Shown: one piece after another, positions 12,638-19,511 of the stretch
Position numbering within the stretch: position 1 is the first letter of the stretch
Layout: each line of letters begins with the position of its first letter
DNA from: an uncultured Pelagibacteraceae bacterium
Lineage (GTDB): Bacteria; Pseudomonadota; Alphaproteobacteria; Pelagibacterales; Pelagibacteraceae
Reading direction: 5' to 3'
Assembly: GCA_902517745.1 (NCBI GenBank)
Contig: CABYDS010000002.1
Location: 1-64,000, forward strand
Length of the DNA stretch: 64,000 nt
The notes under the pieces: generated by a model
Seen by the model: the letters and a program-made list of their open reading frames with translations, nothing else
Told to the model about the DNA's origin: nothing
Databases searched by the model: none
Made by a program: the position numbers and the translations under genes

Positions 12638-13828
12638 TTACTCTATAATTTTAGTTACTACTCCAGCTCCTACTGTTCTTCCACCTTCTCGGATAGCAAA
12701 GTTTAACTTCTCTGCCATTGCAATTGGTGTAATTAATTTTACTGTAAATTTTGCATCATCACCTGGCATCACCATTTCTGTTCCAGCTGGTAATTCAACT
12801 TCACCTGTAACATCAGTTGTTCTGAAATAAAACTGCGGTCTGTATTTTGTAAAAAATGGAGTATGTCTTCCACCCTCTTCTTTTTTTAATACATACGCTT
12901 GAGCTTCAAATTTAGTATGTGGAGTGATTGAACCAGGCTTACATAATACCTGTCCTCTTTCTACATCTGTTCTTTCAACACCTCTTAAAAGAGCCCCAAT
13001 ATTATCTCCAGCCTCACCTGAGTCTAATAGTTTTCTAAACATTTCAACTCCAGTACACACTGTTTTTTTAGTTTCTCTTATTCCAACAATTTCTATTTCA
13101 TCTCCAGTTTTAATAATTCCAGATTCTACTCTACCAGTTACAACTGTTCCTCTTCCTGAAATTGAAAATACATCTTCAACTGGCATCAAGAAATCTTTAT
13201 CTTTTGGTCTATCTGGTTGTGGTATAAATTCATCAACAGATTTCATAAGTTCCATTATAGAATTTTTTCCAATCTCATCATCTCTACCTTCGACCGCAGC
13301 TAGTGCTGAGCCTTTAATAATTGGTGTTTTATCTCCTGGGAATTTATATGATGTTAATAAATCTTTAATTTCTTCTTCAACTAGCTCGATCATTTCTTTA
13401 TCATCTACTTGATCAACTTTATTTAAGTAAACAACTATAGCTGGAACACCAACTTGTCTTGCTAAAAGAATATGTTCTCTAGTTTGTGGCATTGGGCCAT
13501 CTGCAGCATTTACAACCAAAATCGCACCATCCATTTGTGCAGCACCTGTTATCATGTTTTTTACATAATCTGCGTGTCCAGGACAATCAACGTGTGCATA
13601 GTGTCTTTTTTCTGTTTCATATTCTACGTGAGCAGTTGAAATTGTAATTCCTCGCTCTTTCTCCTCTGGAGCTTTATCAATTTGATCATAAGCAGTAAAT
13701 TGCGCACCGCCAGACTCTGCTAATACTTTTGTGATCGCAGCAGTTAATGTTGTTTTACCATGATCGACGTGACCTATGGTTCCAATATTACAGTGCGGTT
13801 TATTTCTTACGAACTTTTCTTTTGACAT
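12638..13828 (-). CDS. tuf: Elongation factor Tu
   Basis: GTPase that delivers aminoacyl-tRNA to the ribosome. The 396 residues carry P-loop [10 protein letters not shown] near residue 18, DCPGHADY near 80, NKVD near 135, and the C-terminal beta-barrel domains ending [10 protein letters not shown]. It is flanked by tRNA-Trp 7 bp downstream and tRNA-Gly and tRNA-Tyr upstream, giving a mixed tRNA-protein transcription unit. This is the only copy in the window. Confidence 0.99.
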   Translation of the reverse strand: MSKEKFVRNKPHCNIGTIGHVDHGKTTLTAAITKVLAESGGAQFTAYDQIDKAPEEKERGITISTAHVEYETEKRHYAHVDCPGHADYVKNMITGAAQMDGAILVVNAADGPMPQTREHILLARQVGVPAIVVYLNKVDQVDDKEMIELVEEEIKDLLTSYKFPGDKTPIIKGSALAAVEGRDDEIGKNSIMELMKSVDEFIPQPDRPKDKDFLMPVEDVFSISGRGTVVTGRVESGIIKTGDEIEIVGIRETKKTVCTGVEMFRKLLDSGEAGDNIGALLRGVERTDVERGQVLCKPGSITPHTKFEAQAYVLKKEEGGRHTPFFTKYRPQFYFRTTDVTGEVELPAGTEMVMPGDDAKFTVKLITPIAMAEKLNFAIREGGRTVGAGVVTKIIE

Positions 13829-13865
13829 TACTTGTTTACCTCTTTTATTTACTTAATTAATTTTT

Positions 13866-13939
13866 TGGAGCGGGTAAAGGGAATCGAACCCTTACATCCA
13901 GCTTGGAAGGCTAGCGTTCTACCATTGAACTACACCCGC
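13866..13939 (-). tRNA. tRNA-Gly (anticodon TCC)
   Basis: 74-nt cloverleaf on the minus strand with encoded CCA. Acceptor GCGGGTG pairs with TACCCGC, D arm GTTC/GAAC, anticodon loop CTTCCAA giving anticodon TCC, T arm GGGTTCGATTCCC. It lies 37 bp upstream of tuf and downstream of tRNA-Tyr on the same strand. Confidence 0.95.
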
Positions 13940-13980
13940 AACACCCAAGTACACTCCATGTTATAAAAAAAATTATTGAA

Positions 13981-14066
<86 letters not shown>

Positions 14067-14205
14067 TTAATATAGTTTTAGGTGGAAGCACCCCATGTTC
14101 AATAAAGCTTTAAACAACATGCGTTTTATATATTTTTATTGTACAAATGCAATACGTGAAATATATGAAAATAGCTTAATAAATAGTGTAAATTCAACAA
14201 TTATC

Positions 14206-14949
14206 ATGAATAAATCATCTTTTTTTATAGTTGGAAAACATGCTGTTATTGAAGCACTAAAAAATCCAAAAAGAAAAGTTTTAAAAATTTTTCTAACTGA
14301 AGAAAGTAAAAAAAATATACACAGGGTAAGTTCAAGAAAAAATCTACTTAAAGATTTAAAAATTTATTACAAGACAAGAAAAGAATTAGATAAATACTGT
14401 TCAAAAGATGGGATTACGCATCAAGGCTATGTAGCCGAAATTGAACATTTTGAAAAAAAAAATTTAAAAGAATTTATCAAATCAAAAAAGGATTTAATAG
14501 TTGCATGTTTGGATGAGGTTACAGATCCTAGGAACATTGGTTCCTTAATTAGAAGTGCCGCATCATTTGAAATAGACGGAATAATTATAAAAGAAAGACA
14601 TTTTCCTTCAGAAAGTAAACTTATGTATAAATCAGCAAGTGGATGTATGGAGCATATCAACATATTTGAAGTATCTAATATTAATACTACTCTTAAATTT
14701 TTAAGAGAGAAAAATTTTTGGATTTATGGTTTTGAAGCAAAAAGTAATAAAAGATTTAACGATATCAAATGGGAAGGAAATAATGTTTTATTATTTGGTT
14801 CAGAAGGATTTGGTATGCGAGAGCATACAAAAAAATACACAGATTTTTCAGTAAAAATAGATATAAATAAAAATATTGAGAGTTTAAATATATCAAATAG
14901 TGCTGCAATAGTTTTTCATCATATAAATCAATATAAAAATAAAACTTGA
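14206..14949 (+). CDS. rlmB: SpoU-family 23S rRNA (guanosine-2'-O-)methyltransferase
   Basis: Knotted SPOUT methyltransferase predicted to methylate the ribose of a conserved 23S rRNA guanosine. Using the ATG at 14206 gives 247 residues beginning MNKSSFFIVGKHAVIEALKN, which is the typical RlmB N-terminal substrate-binding domain. The methyltransferase motifs follow: TDPRNIGSLIRSA near residue 108, LLFGSEGFGMR near 195 and SLNISNSAAI near 225. An in-frame ATG at 14095 would add 37 residues with no family similarity and was not chosen. It could also be a TrmH-like tRNA enzyme, but the N-terminal domain favours RlmB. Confidence 0.88.
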   Translation: MNKSSFFIVGKHAVIEALKNPKRKVLKIFLTEESKKNIHRVSSRKNLLKDLKIYYKTRKELDKYCSKDGITHQGYVAEIEHFEKKNLKEFIKSKKDLIVACLDEVTDPRNIGSLIRSAASFEIDGIIIKERHFPSESKLMYKSASGCMEHINIFEVSNINTTLKFLREKNFWIYGFEAKSNKRFNDIKWEGNNVLLFGSEGFGMREHTKKYTDFSVKIDINKNIESLNISNSAAIVFHHINQYKNKT

Positions 14950-14982
14950 TAATAATAAAAATCGTAATACAAAACTTATTGT

Positions 14983-15058
14983 GCCCTTGTAGCTCAGCTG
15001 GTAGAGCAATTGATTTGTAATCAATAGGTCCGCGGTTCGAGTCCGTGCGGGGGCACCA
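14983..15058 (+). tRNA. tRNA-Thr (anticodon TGT), integration target
   Basis: 76-nt cloverleaf with encoded CCA: acceptor GCCCTTG/CGGGGGC (two G-T pairs), D arm GCTC/GAGC, anticodon loop TTTGTAA giving TGT, T arm TTCGAGT. Its 3' 48 nt (15011-15058), from the anticodon stem to CCA, recur exactly at 18465-18512, the mark of site-specific integration at this gene. The tRNA remains intact. Confidence 0.95.
15011..15058 (+). repeat. att repeat, tRNA-Thr copy (attL)
   Basis: 48 bp from TGATTTGTAA in the anticodon arm to the terminal CCA of tRNA-Thr, identical to 18465-18512. The identity begins within the 5' strand of the anticodon stem, so the crossover probably falls in or beside the anticodon loop. 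Confidence 0.93.
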
Positions 15059-15160
15059 CTAAAATCTCATTTATTTCCAATAATATTAAAATTTTTAAAA
15101 ATATTTTTAAAAATCAAAATCGTTTAATAAGAACATATAAGGGAAGGAAGTAGAACTAAC

Positions 15161-15182
15161 TGTAGTCTTTTTGTAGTCTTTA
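15161..15182. repeat. 11-bp-period repeat pair, left end of tRNA-Thr cassette
   Basis: GTAGTCTTTTT followed immediately by GTAGTCTTTA, period 11 bp. The 22 bp 15161-15182 recur identically at 18367-18388 in the same orientation. This copy ends 4 bp before the stop codon of the downstream cargo gene. Likely a protein-binding site (recombinase arm site or operator); function is inferred. Confidence 0.85.
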
Positions 15183-15185
15183 GGA

Positions 15186-15572
15186 TTAAATTTTATTTTC
15201 CTGTGAAGAACATTGACCTAAATTTTTCTTTTTAATTGGATCATAAATTTTAAGAGTTTTTCTATTAATAGGAAAAACGTTGTCTGTTTTAGAATAGCCT
15301 GGTGGTGGATCCCACGCCATATCATCACTAAACATCATATAATTTTTTTTTATATTTACATCAAAACTTTTTATTATTTCATCTTCCTTAAATTGATTAT
15401 TTGGATACTCGCCAGCTTTATATGTTCTTTGCATAATTTTTAGATAAAAAGTTCCTCTATTAGTTTTACATTCGAGATAATTAGTCGGTTTAAATAAACG
15501 AAGTTCATTAGCTATTATCCACCCAAAAAATCCTATGGCTACAAATAAAGCTATTTTTTGTTTATCAACCAT
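15186..15572 (-). CDS. Hypothetical small membrane-anchored protein, cassette cargo
   Basis: 128 residues, not recognised. A hydrophobic N-terminal helix (about residues 7-25, KIALFVAIGFFGWIIANELR) suggests a signal anchor with the remainder outside the cytoplasm. The soluble part has three cysteines and a proline-rich stretch (WDPPPGYSK) and resembles short extracytoplasmic proteins of unknown role. It directly follows the helicase gene with no gap and shares its strand, so it is co-transcribed. Function unknown; a partner of the helicase is possible but unproven. Confidence 0.7.
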   Translation of the reverse strand: MVDKQKIALFVAIGFFGWIIANELRLFKPTNYLECKTNRGTFYLKIMQRTYKAGEYPNNQFKEDEIIKSFDVNIKKNYMMFSDDMAWDPPPGYSKTDNVFPINRKTLKIYDPIKKKNLGQCSSQENKI

Positions 15573-18335
15573 TTATTTTTTTCCTAAAAAATCTGACCAA
15601 CTAATCCATTCTTTTTTATAGTAATATTGTGGAGCTGCAGGAATTTCATTGGGTTTAGTTTTATTCTTGTTTAATCTCATAAAATCTCCATACACTTTCA
15701 GATTAAATTTTTTAATAATACGTTTGGCTTCATTAAAACTTACAAAAACGTCTTTTTTAAATTGATCTGCAACCCTTCCATGTCCAAGAAAATCACCAGT
15801 TGAAACCCAATCTTTTCCGTAAATTCTTCTACTGGGAAAACCAGGAAAACCTTTTGGTAATTTTCCATTTTTATAAAATTCTCTGTAATCATTAAGTGAA
15901 TTAAATTTGAATTTCTTTATAATTTTTTTTGCTTTTTCATATGTTAAGTAATTTTTTGATTTTTCTTTATTTGAAATAATTTTTGAACCAAGAAAATCTG
16001 CCCAACTGATCCAACCTTTATTTTTGTATGTTCTGTTTGGTAAAAATGGAAGTAAATCTCTTTCTTTAAATGTTTTGTGAAATAGGAAATAGTCTTTAAC
16101 CATGTTAATATTTTGTAACCTTACAATTTTTCTGGCTTCTTTGAATGAGTAGAATTTTTTACGCATATTATGTACTCTTCCAGTACCAAGAAAATTTCCC
16201 CAATCAATCCATTCATTATAGTAAACCTGATGAGGATTTCTTGGCATATCTTTCGGAATTTTATTTTCATTTTTTAATTTATAATATTGAGACTGGAATC
16301 TTATATTATTTTTCATAACATATTTTTTTGAATCTTCGTAAGATTTGAAATTAACAGCTGCAACTTTGTCCCAAATTTTTAATTGAACTGACTTATTAAA
16401 CTCCTCTGCTTCAACTTTATAAAGCTGATTAATAGAAGTTATTCCTTCAACTGGAGATCCACGTTTAGGTTTCTTTCCTTCTGATATTGCTCTTAAATAT
16501 TCTACAATTCTTTTATCAGTTGTTGCCAAAGCCCTTACTGTTACTGACACATCATCAAAACCTTGCGCCTCTGCTGCTGTATCAAAGTCTACTCCATCAG
16601 GAATAAATATTGGGATCAAAATATATCCAAACTTTTTACCTTTTGCTAAACGAAGCGCCCTTCCTGCTGCTTGAACAATGTCGACCTTGCTTCTTTTTGG
16701 ATCTGTAAAACAAACACAATCAATTGCAGGTAAATCTACTCCTTCAGTTAAACACCTTGCATTTGTCATTAGCCCCTCCTCTTCCTCGAAGGATAACATT
16801 TCTAAAGCACGATCTGATGTAGGCATGTCTCCTCTGACATGAAATGTTTTTAGCTTTCCATAAGTTGGATAAATTTTTGATATTAAATTTTGTTGTTTTC
16901 TAAAATTTTCAGCTCTTCTAATAGACCGATGAAATGAAATAGCATTTTTTATTTTAAGTTTTTTAATAGCTTTTCTAAGTGCTATCGCTGTTGCAAGCTC
17001 TCTAGCAGTTATATCTCTTAGATCTTTCTTAACCTCTAAATATTTATTATCTTCTGCAATCTTTTCTATTTCAGGAGTAGTAATACCAAAAGTTATAATT
17101 TTATAATCAGATATTATTGGTGGTTTTGAATTTATAGCTTCTTTAAAACTTAATTCATAAATTAGATTTCCATAGTCTCTAGGATCATCCATAGACATAT
17201 ATTCATCACTATTACCTCTGAATAACCTTTCAGTTGCTGTCATAAATAAACGTTTATTAATTTTGATATTTTTTTGATGAAGTAAATGTGCCATCGGTTT
17301 TTTACCTGAGCCAACAGTTTTATGAGCTTCGTCCATTATACCTAGATCATATTTAAAACCTTTTGATCCGATAGCTGTTGCTCTTCCTGATTGATACGTA
17401 GTAAAAACTATCTTTAATTTCTTAGTTTTCTTTCTTAAAAAATTCCTAATGACTCTTGGATCTGTATCTACTTTAATTCCAAGATCTGCAGAGAAAGTTA
17501 CGAAATCATCCTGCTCTTCTTTAACTGTATCATCTGAACATACACATAACCAATCTGGCTCAATATTGTTTAATAAAAATTCTCTGGTCCAAACTTTAAG
17601 GGTTTGTTGTAATAATGCTAAACTTGGAACAGCCACTAATATTGATTTTGGCTTCATTTTTTCAGCAATCCAGAATGCAGTTAAACTCTTACCTGTTCCA
17701 CAAGGCATTATCATTTTGCCCCTTTCATTGGATTTAAAATAAGAAATTGTTTTAGAAATTGCCTCCTTTTGGTGAGGTCTTGGTCTTAGTTTTTTTGGTT
17801 TTACTATTTTACCAATAGCTTTAGCTTTTATTTGATCAAATAATTCTCCCTTATCTCTATCTAATTTTAACCATTCATTAAGTAAAATATAACCAACTTT
17901 AAGAAGCTGTTTTTTCTGTGGAGGTCTATTTACAGTAGCAGCAATAAGACCATGAGAAATATTTTTACAAACAGTAAATGCAAGATTGTTAAATGTAGCT
18001 AAATCCCCTTTAACTTTTAGAGTCTCAGTTTTATCTGAACGATATTTACACTGAATAGCCCAATATTCACTATCAAAAGTTTCAGCAATTAAATCAATTC
18101 CTTCATCTGTACTTGGGAGTTTAAGCTTTTTTTTAACAGCTGTTGGTATCTCATTTAATAAATAAACTTTTCTTAATTTAGTTTTATATTCTGGGGATAC
18201 TTCTAAAAATAATTTAGTTAAATATTCAAATATTGATCCAGCTAGTTTAGCCTTTTTATTCTTTATCAGCTTCTTAAGAGTTCTGTCTAGATCTTTAAAT
18301 GATCTAGACTGCTGAATAATTTTTCTTTCTTGCAT
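15573..18335 (-). CDS. PD-(D/E)XK nuclease-DEAH helicase fusion with C-terminal repeats
   Basis: About 920 residues from the ATG at 18335 (MQERKIIQQS); an upstream in-frame start at 18365 adds only a hydrophobic decapeptide. Residues 25-150 resemble an Mrr-like PD-(D/E)XK nuclease: GIDLIAE followed by WAIQCKY near 80-95. An SF2 helicase core follows with Walker A CGTGKS near 212, DEAH near 334, TATERL, and motif VI QAAGRALR near 552. Residues about 655-920 hold four repeats of roughly 60-70 residues, each ending in variants of W-I-S-W-x-D-F-L-G, like the so-called phage-integrase repeat unit. Likely a DNA-processing or restriction-like defence enzyme, cytoplasmic. It is the main cargo of the tRNA-Thr cassette. 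Confidence 0.85.
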   Translation of the reverse strand: MQERKIIQQSRSFKDLDRTLKKLIKNKKAKLAGSIFEYLTKLFLEVSPEYKTKLRKVYLLNEIPTAVKKKLKLPSTDEGIDLIAETFDSEYWAIQCKYRSDKTETLKVKGDLATFNNLAFTVCKNISHGLIAATVNRPPQKKQLLKVGYILLNEWLKLDRDKGELFDQIKAKAIGKIVKPKKLRPRPHQKEAISKTISYFKSNERGKMIMPCGTGKSLTAFWIAEKMKPKSILVAVPSLALLQQTLKVWTREFLLNNIEPDWLCVCSDDTVKEEQDDFVTFSADLGIKVDTDPRVIRNFLRKKTKKLKIVFTTYQSGRATAIGSKGFKYDLGIMDEAHKTVGSGKKPMAHLLHQKNIKINKRLFMTATERLFRGNSDEYMSMDDPRDYGNLIYELSFKEAINSKPPIISDYKIITFGITTPEIEKIAEDNKYLEVKKDLRDITARELATAIALRKAIKKLKIKNAISFHRSIRRAENFRKQQNLISKIYPTYGKLKTFHVRGDMPTSDRALEMLSFEEEEGLMTNARCLTEGVDLPAIDCVCFTDPKRSKVDIVQAAGRALRLAKGKKFGYILIPIFIPDGVDFDTAAEAQGFDDVSVTVRALATTDKRIVEYLRAISEGKKPKRGSPVEGITSINQLYKVEAEEFNKSVQLKIWDKVAAVNFKSYEDSKKYVMKNNIRFQSQYYKLKNENKIPKDMPRNPHQVYYNEWIDWGNFLGTGRVHNMRKKFYSFKEARKIVRLQNINMVKDYFLFHKTFKERDLLPFLPNRTYKNKGWISWADFLGSKIISNKEKSKNYLTYEKAKKIIKKFKFNSLNDYREFYKNGKLPKGFPGFPSRRIYGKDWVSTGDFLGHGRVADQFKKDVFVSFNEAKRIIKKFNLKVYGDFMRLNKNKTKPNEIPAAPQYYYKKEWISWSDFLGKK

Positions 18336-18366
18336 ACTTAAAAGGTACAAAATTTTATAAAACAAG

Positions 18367-18388
18367 TGTAGTCTTTTTGTAGTCTTTA
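18367..18388. repeat. 11-bp-period repeat pair, right end of tRNA-Thr cassette
   Basis: Second identical copy of the 22 bp at 15161-15182, in direct orientation. It lies 31 bp upstream of the helicase start codon, with a possible minus-strand -10 (TATAAA at 18354-18359) between them. Together the two copies bracket the cargo genes almost exactly. Confidence 0.85.
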
Positions 18389-18464
18389 TAGATGATGGAT
18401 GTAGACGGGAATCTAAAAGTTAAGTAGTATCAACCTTAATGAAAGGAAAATTATTTACGCTTAA

Positions 18465-18512
18465 TGATTTGTAATCAATAGGTCCGCGGTTCGAGTCCGT
18501 GCGGGGGCACCA
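18465..18512 (+). repeat. att repeat, orphan tRNA-Thr 3' half (attR)
   Basis: Exact 48-bp copy of tRNA-Thr positions 15011-15058 including CCA, with no 5' half in front (preceding bases do not form the D arm or acceptor). Not a functional tRNA. It is followed with no gap by the nadK stop codon at 18513-18515. Confidence 0.93.
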
Positions 18513-19283
18513 TTAATTTATTTCATTTCTAATCTGTTCGATTTTAATTTTTTTCTGAAGACTTCTATTTTTATCAAATATTAAATTAAATTTGATTTTT
18601 TTGTTAGTTTTAATTGATATTGATTTTGCATTTCTTACCTCAATATTATCAGCAACAGCACTTATGGGTCTCTTTATATAATTTAAATTCTTAATTGTAA
18701 TTTTAGATTTATCACTTACTATTTTTCCCTTCCACCTCCTTGGTCTAAAAGGACTTATTGGACTTATTGATAACTTATTAGAATCTATGCTGAGAATTGG
18801 GCCATGAACAGACAGATTATAAGCTGTACTACCGGCAGGTGTTGATACCAAGACACCATCCGAAATTAAATGTTTTATAATTTGTTTTTTTCCATTTAAA
18901 ATAGTTAATGATGCTGTTTGTCTACTTTGTCTTAGTACAGAGATTTCGTTGATTGCAATACATTTTTTTATAGTGTTTGATTTATTTTTTACACTCATCT
19001 CTAACGGAGATATTGAGACCAATCTTCCTTTAACTAAATTTTTATAATTTGTTTTTTCAGAATATTTATTCATAAGGAAACCATAATTTCCTGAATTTAT
19101 TCCATAAAAAGGTTTTTTGTATTTATTATATTTTTTTAATGTTTCGAGCATAAAACCATCGCCACCTATCACAATTATTAAATTAGATTTTGATAAAGAA
19201 TAGGTCTTTATTCTTTTTAAGACTGCATTTTTAATTTTAGAAGATCTAGAATTTTTGTCAGAAACTAGAAAAGGATTAACCAT
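18513..19283 (-). CDS. nadK: NAD kinase
   Basis: Phosphorylates NAD to NADP. 256 residues from the ATG at 19283 (MVNPFLVSDKNSR). The ATP/NAD-kinase motif VIGGDGFMLE lies near residue 40, and a second family segment S-D-G-V-L-V-S-T-P-A-G-S-T-A-Y near 150. An upstream in-frame start at 19322 would read through the tRNA-Leu gene and was rejected. The start codon is 3 nt from the tRNA-Leu CCA end, so the message must come from the tRNA transcript. It is trapped between two integration-target tRNAs. Confidence 0.9.
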   Translation of the reverse strand: MVNPFLVSDKNSRSSKIKNAVLKRIKTYSLSKSNLIIVIGGDGFMLETLKKYNKYKKPFYGINSGNYGFLMNKYSEKTNYKNLVKGRLVSISPLEMSVKNKSNTIKKCIAINEISVLRQSRQTASLTILNGKKQIIKHLISDGVLVSTPAGSTAYNLSVHGPILSIDSNKLSISPISPFRPRRWKGKIVSDKSKITIKNLNYIKRPISAVADNIEVRNAKSISIKTNKKIKFNLIFDKNRSLQKKIKIEQIRNEIN

Positions 19284-19286
19284 TAG

Positions 19287-19372
19287 TGGTGCCCTCGGCC
19301 AGACTCGAACTGGCACTCCCAAAAGGGCAAGGATTTTAAGTCCTTTGTGTCTACCAATTTCACCACGAGGGC
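19287..19372 (-). tRNA. tRNA-Leu (anticodon TAA), integration target
   Basis: 86-nt class II tRNA on the minus strand with encoded CCA: acceptor GCCCTCG/CGAGGGC, D arm with AATTGGTAGAC, anticodon stem AAGGA/TCCTT around loop CTTAAAA (TAA), long variable arm, T arm GTTCGAGTC. Its 5' half plus upstream DNA recurs at 22186 and 23682. The functional gene is the one at 19287-19372; the copies stop in the anticodon loop. Confidence 0.95.
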
Positions 19373-19391
19373 ATGAGTTATTTTCATGAGT
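19334..19391 (-). repeat. att repeat copy 1 (within intact tRNA-Leu)
   Basis: 58 bp from the anticodon loop of tRNA-Leu through its 5' end and into upstream DNA, identical to 22186-22243. Similarity with few mismatches continues upstream for roughly 100 bp more, into the 11-bp repeat area. The first 41 bp also match 23682-23722. Identity ends exactly at the anticodon loop on one side, which marks the crossover region. Confidence 0.92.
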
Positions 19392-19419
19392 GTTTATGCC
19401 AATATTTATAATTGAACAA
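19391..19419 (-). promoter_or_regulatory. Candidate promoter of tRNA-Leu/nadK
   Basis: Minus-strand hexamers TTGTTC (-35, 19414-19419) and TAAACA (-10, 19391-19396) are separated by 17 bp, placing the start about 12 nt before the tRNA 5' end. The same arrangement is preserved in the duplicate at 22243-22271. By the integration model this promoter was brought in by the cassette, not inherited from the original locus. Confidence 0.5.
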
Positions 19420-19455
19420 GAGGAATAAGTAAATTTTTTTTATTTTATCTCTCTA

Positions 19456-19477
19456 ACGTCTAGTCTACGTCTAGTTG
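19456..19477. repeat. 11-bp-period repeat pair A1
   Basis: ACGTCTAGTCT then ACGTCTAGTTG, period 11, preceded by ATCTCTCTA. It lies 34 bp beyond the stop codon of the cargo gene and 37 bp upstream of the tRNA-Leu -35 hexamer. It matches pair A2 at the other end of this cassette better than the pairs of cassette B. Confidence 0.82.
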
Positions 19478-19511
19478 TCCTATAAAATCCTATTTTAATT
19501 TTAGCTAATTA

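Larger units (their letters stand above)
15059..18512. mobile_element. tRNA-Thr cassette without recombinase (3.45 kb)
   Basis: Segment bounded by the intact tRNA-Thr and by an exact 48-bp copy of its 3' half. It carries two minus-strand genes (15186-15572 and 15573-18335) and a 22-bp direct repeat tightly flanking them (15161-15182 and 18367-18388). No integrase, transposase or replication gene is present. The right boundary falls exactly before the stop codon of nadK, so the ancestral order was tRNA-Thr directly abutting nadK tail to tail. I interpret it as an integrative cassette mobilised by a recombinase encoded elsewhere; a decayed larger island is an alternative. Confidence 0.82.

Noticed and set aside
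14095..14205. N-terminal extension of rlmB from an earlier ATG
   Set aside because: The 37 extra residues do not resemble the family and would fill most of the rlmB/tRNA-Tyr promoter gap. The ATG at 14206 gives a normal N terminus.
15059..15160. Terminator or small RNA after tRNA-Thr
   Set aside because: The ATTTTTAAAAAT-type inverted words are pure A/T and frequent by chance in this DNA; no GC stem or T tract fits.
18465..18512. Second tRNA-Thr gene
   Set aside because: Only the 3' half is present; no D arm or 5' acceptor strand precedes it. It is an att remnant.
19284..19322. Longer nadK start reading through tRNA-Leu
   Set aside because: The added residues are the translated 3' part of the tRNA. 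The ATG at 19283 gives a normal NAD kinase N terminus.
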